From Actinomycetota bacterium (lineage in GTDB: Bacteria > Actinomycetota > Thermoleophilia > Gaiellales > Gaiellaceae), in assembly GCA_013812265.1 (NCBI GenBank), contig JACCTQ010000180.1, positions 1-5,121 on the forward strand: 5,121 bases of DNA, read 5' to 3'. The notes under the pieces were generated by a model. That model ran no database searches and was not told where the DNA came from. It was given only the letters and a program-made list of their open reading frames with translations. The translations under genes and the position numbers were made by a program. Positions within the stretch are counted from its first letter, which is position 1; each line of letters starts with the position of its first letter. Below are positions 1 to 5,121 of this stretch, one piece after another.

Positions 1-1
1 T

Positions 2-412
2 ACAAGTATGGAACAGCGGCCCCGAAAGTCAAGGAAGATAGACCTTCCCGGTCTGCAGCAGGAGGACATCTCGGTGGAGCTCGACGACAACGTGCTGACG
101 GTCGGCGGTCAGCGCGAGCGGAAGAGCGAGGAGTCGGGCGACAACTTCTATCGCTACGAGCGCCGCTTCGGGGCGTTCTCGCGCAGCGTCTCGTTGCCGG
201 CCGGTGTGGTGGAAAACGACATGGATGCCCGGCTTCGTCGTTCAGAACGCTCGCTGGTTGCTATACGACGCTTGCTCAGCGCGGTGCCGGCGAGACGTGC
301 GCGCGAGTCACTGCGCTCGGCGACGGGCAGCCCGCGAGCGCGAGCGCGAGCCGGATCTCTTCGCGCAGGAGCTCCAGTACGCGGCGCACCCCGGCTTCGC
401 CGTCCACGGTGA
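2..412 (+). pseudogene. Hsp20/alpha-crystallin small heat-shock protein, disrupted remnant (5' end at window edge)
   Basis: Small heat-shock proteins are ATP-independent cytoplasmic holdases that bind unfolding proteins. Counting from the ATG at 8, residues 11-66 read as an alpha-crystallin domain: IDLPGLQQEDISVELDDNVL (11-30), then a charged loop, a YRYERRFGAFSRS segment (48-60) and SLPAGV (62-67). The usual 40-50 residue N-terminal region is missing, and the frame is open to the left edge, so the true start may lie outside or be lost; the ATG at 8 is not convincing. From codon 76 the expected A-x-F-x-x-G-x-L motif is garbled. Dropping one base near 233 and adding one near 248 would restore DARFVVQNGSLVAI. 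After about base 268 nothing resembles an Hsp20, there is no I-x-I tail, and the frame runs 137 bases antisense into the neighbouring oxidase gene before stopping at 410-412. The family call is firm. That it is a pseudogene rather than a contig-end sequencing error is inference. Confidence 0.7.
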
Positions 413-1343
413 GTCCCCAGGCGACCGCCCGGCCCGCCAGCACGGCGCCGGCGCCGTGCGCCAGCGCCTTGACTACGTCCGTGCCGCGGCGGATGCCACC
501 GTCGAGCAGCACTTCCACGCGCCCGGCGACGGCGTCGACGACCTCGGGCAGCACGTCGAGCGTCGCCGGAACACCGTCGAGCTGGCGACCCCCGTGGTTG
601 GAGACGACGATTCCGGCCGCGCCGTGCTCGCACGCCAGGCGGGCATCCTCGGCGGTGAGTACGCCTTTGACCACCACCGGCACGCTGGACGAAGCGAGCT
701 CCTCGATGTCTCGCCAGCTGAGGCTGGGATCGATGAGCGACAGGAGATCGACCGGCGTCATCGCGCGTGAGGCGAGTCCCCCGGCCAGCACGCTCGGCGC
801 GGTGAGCTCGGCCGGAAACGCGAATCCTGTCCTCAGATCACGCTCGCGTCGTCCCAGGAACGGTGCGTCCACGGTGACGACCAGAGCAGAGAAACCGGCC
901 TCCACTGCCTGGTCCACGAGGCTCTGCGTGACTCCCCGGTCGCGAAAGACGTAGACCTGGAACCAGTGCGAGGCTCCCGGAGTCGCGGCGGCCACCTCTG
1001 CGGGTGCGGCCGTCGCCAGCGTGGAAAGGCACATGATCGTGCCCACGCCGGCCGCGGCGCGCGCCGTGCCGAGCTCACCGTCGGCGTGAAGCGCTCCCTG
1101 CATGGCGAATGGCGCGACCAGAAGCGGCATCGATACGGGCGTCCCGAGCACCGTCGTCGCGGAGGTCGTCTCGGCCACGTCGACGAGCATGCGGGGCCGT
1201 AGGTGCCAGCGCCCGTATGCCTCGAGGTTGTCGCGGAGGGTCCGCTCGTCGCCCGCTCCTCCCGCGAAGTAGCCGAAGACGCCGGCATCGAGCGACTCCG
1301 CCGCCAGGCGCTCGTAGTCCCAGACGTTGACCGGCTCGTGCAC
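276..1343 (-). CDS. FMN-dependent alpha-hydroxy-acid oxidase/dehydrogenase (lactate/glycolate oxidase family)
   Basis: This 355-residue protein should oxidise a small L-2-hydroxy acid to the 2-oxo acid using FMN in a TIM barrel, passing electrons to oxygen or a quinone/cytochrome. It aligns over its whole length with plant glycolate oxidase as I recall it. The active-site set is complete: Tyr25 (in FGYFAGGAGDE), Gln129/Tyr131 (FQVYV), Thr157/Asp159, Arg166 (LGRRERD), Lys226 (VVVKG), catalytic base His250 and Arg253 (SNHGGRQLDG), and the FMN-phosphate residues DGGIRRGTD (281-289) and GR (304-305). Leu109 replaces the Trp108 of glycolate oxidase, so the substrate may not be glycolate. There is no signal peptide or membrane segment; the loop at 170-208 is no longer than in soluble oxidases. 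The GTG at 1343 is chosen because MHEPVNVWDYE is the normal family N-terminus and GGTGAG lies 9 bases upstream. The frame stays open far upstream, but only as an antisense shadow of dnaE. It is transcribed divergently from dnaE. The family is certain; the substrate and electron acceptor are unknown. Confidence 0.95.
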   Translation of the reverse strand: MHEPVNVWDYERLAAESLDAGVFGYFAGGAGDERTLRDNLEAYGRWHLRPRMLVDVAETTSATTVLGTPVSMPLLVAPFAMQGALHADGELGTARAAAGVGTIMCLSTLATAAPAEVAAATPGASHWFQVYVFRDRGVTQSLVDQAVEAGFSALVVTVDAPFLGRRERDLRTGFAFPAELTAPSVLAGGLASRAMTPVDLLSLIDPSLSWRDIEELASSSVPVVVKGVLTAEDARLACEHGAAGIVVSNHGGRQLDGVPATLDVLPEVVDAVAGRVEVLLDGGIRRGTDVVKALAHGAGAVLAGRAVAWGLTVDGEAGVRRVLELLREEIRLALALAGCPSPSAVTRAHVSPAPR

Positions 1344-1352
1344 GGTCCCATT

Positions 1353-1358
1353 CTCACC
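1353..1358 (-). promoter_or_regulatory. Ribosome binding site of the hydroxy-acid oxidase gene
   Basis: On the minus strand GGTGAG is followed by 9 bases and then the GTG start at 1343. This matches the GGTGA part of the anti-Shine-Dalgarno complement and is the reason for choosing that start over any further upstream. The same stretch also contains GAGAAT 6 bases before the GTG, a poor -10 box lacking the first T, so a leaderless start cannot be excluded. Confidence 0.5.
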
Positions 1359-1397
1359 GCTGGGGCCGCCGGCGAGGGTGAGGTCCTGAGGCACTTC

Positions 1398-1403
1398 TAG
1401 AAT
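1398..1403 (+). promoter_or_regulatory. Probable -10 box of a leaderless or near-leaderless dnaE promoter
   Basis: TAGAAT (consensus TANNNT/TATAAT) ends 9 bases before the dnaE GTG. A transcript starting 6-8 bases after the box would begin about 1-4 bases before the start codon. No purine-rich Shine-Dalgarno sequence lies in the 20 bases upstream of the GTG, which fits leaderless translation, known to be common in Actinobacteria. No convincing -35 element is seen near 1375-1381. The first three bases, TAG, are also the in-frame stop that bounds dnaE upstream. The box sits within an 8-base palindrome, TTCTAGAA (1395-1402), which could be chance. Confidence 0.45.
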
Positions 1404-1412
1404 GGCTCGCCC

Positions 1413-4400
1413 GTGTCCGAGACGCCCTTCGTCCATCTCCACGTCCACTCCGAGTACTCGATCCTCGACGGGGCTTGCCGCATCCCGGCGCTCGCCGCTC
1501 GCGCGGCCGAGCTCGGTATGCCGGCCGTCGCGCTCACGGACCACGGCTCGCTGGCAGGCGCAGTCGAGCTCTACCGCGAGGCCGGGAAGCAGGGGGTCAA
1601 ACCGCTGATCGGCTGCGAGGTCTACGTCGCCGACGACCGGCGCTCCCAGACGAAGGGCTACGCACACCTGACCCTGCTCGCCGAGTCGAACGAGGGCTAC
1701 GGGAACCTGATCAAGCTCGCGTCGGCGGGTTACCTCGAGGGCTACTACTACAAGCCCCGCGTCGACTGGGAGCTGCTGGAGCGCCACAGCCCCGGGCTCG
1801 TGGCCCTGTCCGGGTGCCTCTCGGGACGAGTCTGCAAGGCACTCGAGGAGGGGAGGGGGAACGACGCCGCATCCGACCTCGACCGGCTCGCGCAGATCTT
1901 CGGCCGCGACTCGACCTATGTCGAGATCCAGAACGCCGGCCTCACGGAGCAGGCTCGCATCAACCCGTTGCTCGAGAGGCTGGCCGACGAGGCCAAGCTC
2001 CCGCTTGTCGCGACCGGTGACGTCCACTACCTCCGGCACGAAGACGCCCGCGCACACGAGGCGCTGCTCTGCATCCAGTCGGGCGACTCGCTGAAGAACC
2101 CGAACCACTGGAAGTTCGACACCGACCAGTTCTACTTCAAGACGGCCGCCGAGATGGCAGGCGATTTCGCCGCCTACCCGCAGGCTCTCGCGCGCACGCT
2201 GGAGATTGCCGAGCGCTGCTCCGTGACGATGGAGCTGGGACGCATCCTGCTGCCGGAGTTTCCCGTGCCCGAAGGGCGGGACGCGTTCGACTACCTCGTC
2301 GAGCTCTGCGAGAAGGGAATGCAGCGCCGCTACGAGCAGGCGACGCCGGAGCTCCAGGACCGGCTGCGCTTCGAGCTGAAGACGATCAAGGAGATGGGCT
2401 TCGCCGACTACTTCCTGATCGTCTGGGACTTCATCGCCTTCGCCAAGCGAAACGGCGTCAGCGTCGGGCCCGGTCGCGGATCGGCGGCAGGCTCGCTGGC
2501 GGCGTACTGCCTCGAGATCACGGACGTCGATCCGATCCGGTACGACCTGCTCTTCGAGCGCTTCCTCAATCCGGCCCGCAAGGACCTCCCCGACATGGAT
2601 ATCGACTTCTCCGTCGCGGGCCGCGAGCGCGTCATCAACTACGTGGCCGAGAAGTACGGTCGCGATCGCGTCGCGCAGATCATCACCTTCGGGACGATGG
2701 CCGCCCGCGCGGCCGTCCGCGACGCGGGGCGGGTGCTCGAGGTGCCCTACGGTGTCGTGGACAAGATCGCGAAGACGATCCCCGAAGGCCCCGGGCAGAG
2801 CCTCGACGCGTGCCTGCGGCCCGGGCAGGAGCTGAAGGGCCTCTACGACGCCGACCCGGTCGCGCGAGAGATCGTCGATCTAGCGAAGCCTCTGGAAGGC
2901 CTCGTCCGGCAGGACTCCATTCACGCTGCCGGTGTCGTTATCGGCGCGCAACCCTTGAGGGAGGTCGTGCCGCTCCAGCAGAAAGGGCCCGACCAGGAGG
3001 TCGTGACGCAGTTCGGGATGTGGGACGTGGTCGACCTGGGCCTCCTGAAGATCGACTTCCTGGGCCTCCGTAACCTCGACGTCATCGACAAGACCGTGGA
3101 GCTCGTCGGCGAGAGTCTCGACATCACCACCCTCCCGCTGGACGACCGTAAGACGTACGAGATGCTCGCGCGCGGCGAGTCGACAGGGGTGTTCCAGTTC
3201 GAGTCGTCCGGGATGCGCGAGGCGCTCCGCCAGGTCAAGCCGACCGAGTTCGAGGATTTGGTCGCGCTGGGGGCGCTCTACCGTCCGGGCCCGATGGGCT
3301 ACATCCCGGTCTATGCCCGCCGCAAGAACGGGCAGGAGGCGGTGACGTTCATCGACGACCGGCTTCGACCGCTGACCGCGACCACGTACGGGATCTGCAT
3401 CTACCAGGAGCAGTACATGCGGATCGCCAAGGAGATGGCGGGATTCTCTCCCGCCGAGGCGGAGACGCTGCGGAAGGCGATCGGCAAGAAGATTCACTCG
3501 CTCATGGCGTCCCTGAAGGACAAGTTCCTCGAGGGCTGTGCCTCGAATGGCGTCCCACCCGGGGTCGCAAACCAGCTCTGGAAGGACATGGAGCAGTCAC
3601 AGGACTATTCCTTCAACAAGGCGCACGCGACCTGCTACGCACTCACCTCCTACAGGACGGCGTGGCTGAAGGCCAACCACCCTCGCGAGTACATGGCGGC
3701 TTTGATCTCGTCGGTCATGAACACCAAGGATCGCGTCCCGCTCTACGTCAACGCGTGTCACGAGATGGGTATCGAGGTTCTGCCGCCCGACGTGAACTCG
3801 TCCGCGTGCGACTTCGCGGTCGTCGAGGGCAAGATTCGCTTCGGGTTGAACGCGGTGAAGAACGTCGGCGACGCAGCCGCGCGTGCGATCGTGCGAGCCC
3901 GAAAGGAAGGTGGTCCGTTCGCCTCCATCTGGGACTTCACCGAGCGCGTCGACCCGCAGGTGGCGAACAAGCGGGCGCTCGAGTCGCTCGTCAAATGCGG
4001 GGCGCTCGACTCCACCGGCGCGCCCAGGCAGGGCATGCTCGCCGTGCTCGAAAGCGCGCTCGCGTGGGGAACCCGCGAGCAGGCAGACCGCCTTGCCGGC
4101 CAGGGGTCGATCTTCGACCTCGGCGATGTCGGGGTCGAGCAGGCGCGGCCGCGCCACCATCCGTCCATCGCGCCCGGGGAGTTCGAGAAGAACGAGCTGC
4201 TGCGGCTCGAGAAGGAGACGCTCGGACTCTACGTCTCGGAGCATCCTCTGCACGGCGTCCGCGATCAGCTGCGGCGGAAGGTCGACAGCCCGGTGTCCGA
4301 TCTGGAGCGGCGGCGTGACGGCGAGGTCGTCACCGTCGGAGGGATAGTCGGCGCGGTCAAGCAGCTGACGACGAAGAAGGGCGAGCCGATGGTTTTCCTG

Positions 4401-4808
4401 CGGCTCGACGACCTGACGGGGAGCGTGGAGGTAGTGGTCTTCAACTCCGTCTACGCCGCTGCGCGCGAGCTCTGCGCGGCCGACCGGGTACTGGTCGTCA
4501 AGGGGCGTGTCGACCACAAGCAGGAGGGCGAGACCAAGATCATCGCGCTGGAGGTGACCGCCTTCGAGGCGACCCCCGAGCGACACGAGGTGCGCCTTCG
4601 TCTCGACGCCCGCCGCGTGCGCGCAGGCGTCGTCCGCGATCTGGCCGGGCTCGTGCGTGAGTACCCGGGAGAAGCGCCGGTCGTTCTTGCGGTCGAGACG
4701 TCCGAAGGGCGGAAGACGCTCGCGCTAGGCGCCCGCTACAGGGTGGAGCCCGTCCCCGATTTCTTCGCCGAGGTGAAGGCGCTGCTCGGGGAAGCCGCGG
4801 TAGCGTAG
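1413..4808 (+). CDS. dnaE: DNA polymerase III alpha subunit (DnaE1 type), replicative polymerase
   Basis: This is the catalytic subunit of the chromosomal replicase, 1131 residues, close to the family's usual 1100-1200. Domains in order: PHP (1 to about 270) with HLHVHSEYSILDG at 8-20; palm with VGPGRGSAAGS (351-361) and catalytic aspartates Asp396 and Asp398 (PDMDIDF) and Asp548 (KIDFLGL); fingers with ALYRPGPMG (621-629), IYQEQYMRIA (663-672) and SFNKAHATCY (733-742); a helix-hairpin-helix near 808-830 (LNAVKNVGDAAARAI); a likely beta-clamp-binding pentapeptide QGSIF (897-901); an OB fold (about 971-1050); and a short C-terminal domain ending at 1131. All nine PHP metal ligands are present, matching Mycobacterium tuberculosis DnaE1, so the protein probably carries its own 3'-5' proofreading activity. 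The GTG at 1413 is the only reasonable start: an in-frame TAG lies at 1398-1400 and the HLHVH motif begins 7 residues in. There is no Shine-Dalgarno sequence. No intein, frameshift or missing key residue is seen. Confidence 0.98.
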   Translation: MSETPFVHLHVHSEYSILDGACRIPALAARAAELGMPAVALTDHGSLAGAVELYREAGKQGVKPLIGCEVYVADDRRSQTKGYAHLTLLAESNEGYGNLIKLASAGYLEGYYYKPRVDWELLERHSPGLVALSGCLSGRVCKALEEGRGNDAASDLDRLAQIFGRDSTYVEIQNAGLTEQARINPLLERLADEAKLPLVATGDVHYLRHEDARAHEALLCIQSGDSLKNPNHWKFDTDQFYFKTAAEMAGDFAAYPQALARTLEIAERCSVTMELGRILLPEFPVPEGRDAFDYLVELCEKGMQRRYEQATPELQDRLRFELKTIKEMGFADYFLIVWDFIAFAKRNGVSVGPGRGSAAGSLAAYCLEITDVDPIRYDLLFERFLNPARKDLPDMDIDFSVAGRERVINYVAEKYGRDRVAQIITFGTMAARAAVRDAGRVLEVPYGVVDKIAKTIPEGPGQSLDACLRPGQELKGLYDADPVAREIVDLAKPLEGLVRQDSIHAAGVVIGAQPLREVVPLQQKGPDQEVVTQFGMWDVVDLGLLKIDFLGLRNLDVIDKTVELVGESLDITTLPLDDRKTYEMLARGESTGVFQFESSGMREALRQVKPTEFEDLVALGALYRPGPMGYIPVYARRKNGQEAVTFIDDRLRPLTATTYGICIYQEQYMRIAKEMAGFSPAEAETLRKAIGKKIHSLMASLKDKFLEGCASNGVPPGVANQLWKDMEQSQDYSFNKAHATCYALTSYRTAWLKANHPREYMAALISSVMNTKDRVPLYVNACHEMGIEVLPPDVNSSACDFAVVEGKIRFGLNAVKNVGDAAARAIVRARKEGGPFASIWDFTERVDPQVANKRALESLVKCGALDSTGAPRQGMLAVLESALAWGTREQADRLAGQGSIFDLGDVGVEQARPRHHPSIAPGEFEKNELLRLEKETLGLYVSEHPLHGVRDQLRRKVDSPVSDLERRRDGEVVTVGGIVGAVKQLTTKKGEPMVFLRLDDLTGSVEVVVFNSVYAAARELCAADRVLVVKGRVDHKQEGETKIIALEVTAFEATPERHEVRLRLDARRVRAGVVRDLAGLVREYPGEAPVVLAVETSEGRKTLALGARYRVEPVPDFFAEVKALLGEAAVA

Positions 4809-4814
4809 TACCCT
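4809..4814 (+). promoter_or_regulatory. Possible -10 box for a leaderless transcript of the VOC gene
   Basis: TACCCT fits TANNNT and ends 7 bases before the GTG at 4822, the spacing expected when transcription starts at the start codon. No Shine-Dalgarno sequence is present in the 13-base gap after dnaE. The box is weak and no -35 element is visible. Read-through from dnaE is the alternative. Confidence 0.25.
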
Positions 4815-4821
4815 GCCCCGC

Positions 4822-5055
4822 GTGGCGGAACTAACCGGACTCGCGCTGGTGCTCCTCGTACCCGATGTCGCAGCGGCGCTCGACCACTACCGCGACTACC
4901 TCTGGGTAGATGACGTGGGGACGCTCCACCAGGAGCTCGTGTCACGTGGCGCGGACATCATCCACGGTCCTACGGAACGGCCGTGGCAGATGCGAGAGAT
5001 CCGCGTCCGCGATCTCAACGGGTACGTGCTCGGCTTCGGCGAGCCGCTCGCGTAG
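4822..5055 (+). CDS. Truncated vicinal-oxygen-chelate (glyoxalase/bleomycin-resistance) family protein
   Basis: This 77-codon frame starts at GTG 4822. Residues 6-27 match the first strand and helix of a VOC protein (LALVLLVPDVAAALDHYRDY, 7-26). Residues 28-77 match the second half: WVDDVGTLHQELVSRGADII (28-47), then a P-W-x-M-R-E strand (54-59) and RDLNGYVLGFGE (63-74), where the last Glu sits at a usual metal-ligand position. A normal single VOC domain is about 115-130 residues. The stretch that should follow YRDYLGF, three strands and a linker of roughly 40-50 residues, is absent, and the two parts are joined in frame at about 4897-4906. The remaining protein probably cannot form the paired beta-alpha-beta-beta-beta fold, so this is likely a decayed gene that has kept its frame, although a half-domain that dimerises is conceivable. 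It lies 13 bases after dnaE on the same strand and may be co-transcribed. VOC enzymes include glyoxalase I, ring-cleaving dioxygenases and antibiotic-binding proteins; no substrate can be assigned. Confidence 0.75.
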   Translation: MAELTGLALVLLVPDVAAALDHYRDYLWVDDVGTLHQELVSRGADIIHGPTERPWQMREIRVRDLNGYVLGFGEPLA

Positions 5056-5103
5056 AGATACGGAGCGCTGGAACCGGCATGCCCCGCCCGGTGTAGAGGC
5101 ACG

Positions 5104-5121
5104 TGTGGAGGGCCGTCCACA
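5104..5121. repeat. Imperfect 18-base palindrome at the right edge
   Basis: TGTGGA and TCCACA form perfect 6-base arms around GGGCCG, and only the G/G pair at 5110/5115 breaks full symmetry. It follows the VOC stop by 48 bases, so it could be part of a terminator hairpin or an operator for the next gene. The window ends exactly at its last base, so no T-tract or downstream gene can be seen. Confidence 0.3.

Noticed and set aside
204..1400. Forward-strand open frames across the oxidase gene (204-770, 409-954, 966-1202, 1203-1400)
   Set aside because: They are complements of a gene with every catalytic residue intact, and their compositions are typical of shadow frames. Only the FVVQN piece at 234-248 carries meaning, as part of the disturbed Hsp20.
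1395..1402. TTCTAGAA palindrome as an operator between the divergent genes
   Set aside because: Around twenty 8-base palindromes are expected by chance in a window this size, and the symmetry does not extend beyond the 8 bases. It is noted only because it overlaps the -10 box.
1402..1608. ATG at 1402 opening a 68-codon frame overlapping the dnaE start
   Set aside because: It is out of frame with dnaE, has no homology I can recognise and no ribosome binding site. The GTG at 1413 gives the conserved DnaE N-terminus.
1344..2108. Extension of the oxidase reading frame by 255 codons upstream, antisense to dnaE
   Set aside because: The family N-terminus begins at the GTG at 1343. The upstream part is the complement of the PHP-coding region and looks like no known domain. 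The open frame follows from GC-rich codon bias.
3597..4586. Antisense open frame of 329 codons within dnaE, and similar ones at 2880-3497 and 3758-4168
   Set aside because: These are low-complexity, Arg/Leu/Asp-rich shadows of a firmly identified gene, with no domain similarity and no visible promoter or ribosome binding site.
5073..5092. Possible terminator hairpin ACCGG...CCGGT after the VOC gene
   Set aside because: The stem is only 5 base pairs with a 10-base loop and no T-tract, which is expected by chance in GC-rich DNA.
1..5121. Search for tRNA/rRNA genes, CRISPR repeats, insertion-sequence ends, toxin-antitoxin or defence genes
   Set aside because: Nearly all the window is taken up by the four coding regions. 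The gaps (69, 13 and 66 bases) are too short and hold no such signal.

Overview
The window reads as ordinary chromosomal DNA from a very GC-rich bacterium. Three things suggest an actinobacterium-like lineage: strong G/C bias at third codon positions (long stop-free shadow frames on both strands), GTG start codons on all three genes whose starts are visible, and a DNA polymerase III alpha subunit of the DnaE1 type with a fully intact PHP metal site. A deep-branching class such as Thermoleophilia is my best guess from the feel of the DnaE sequence, but I could not search to confirm it. The odd length, and genes that look incomplete near both edges, suggest this may be a whole short contig.

Layout, left to right. 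At the left edge (2 to about 268, + strand) lies the core of an Hsp20/alpha-crystallin small heat-shock protein. It has no normal N-terminus or C-terminal tail, and its frame is disturbed twice near the end of the domain, so it looks like a remnant. Its open frame then runs on, without meaning, into the 3' end of the next gene, which is on the opposite strand. That gene (276-1343, - strand) is a complete FMN-dependent alpha-hydroxy-acid oxidase/dehydrogenase with every expected catalytic residue.

A 69-base divergent intergenic region (1344-1412) separates it from dnaE (1413-4808, + strand). dnaE encodes the 1131-residue replicative polymerase catalytic subunit, with PHP, palm/thumb/fingers, helix-hairpin-helix, clamp-binding and OB-fold parts all recognisable. 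dnaE has no ribosome binding site but has a TAGAAT box just upstream, so its mRNA is probably leaderless or nearly so.

Thirteen bases after dnaE, a 77-codon reading frame (4822-5055, + strand) encodes a vicinal-oxygen-chelate (glyoxalase/bleomycin-resistance) protein. It appears to have lost the middle of the fold by an in-frame deletion. The last 66 bases hold no gene I can recognise, only an imperfect palindrome touching the edge.

The genes do not form one pathway: a stress chaperone remnant, a flavin oxidase of small hydroxy acids, the chromosomal replicase and a small VOC remnant sit side by side. I found no mobile element, CRISPR array, RNA gene or new defence-like system. The points most worth a second look are the two decayed-looking genes flanking intact ones, the leaderless start of dnaE, and the intact PHP proofreading site.
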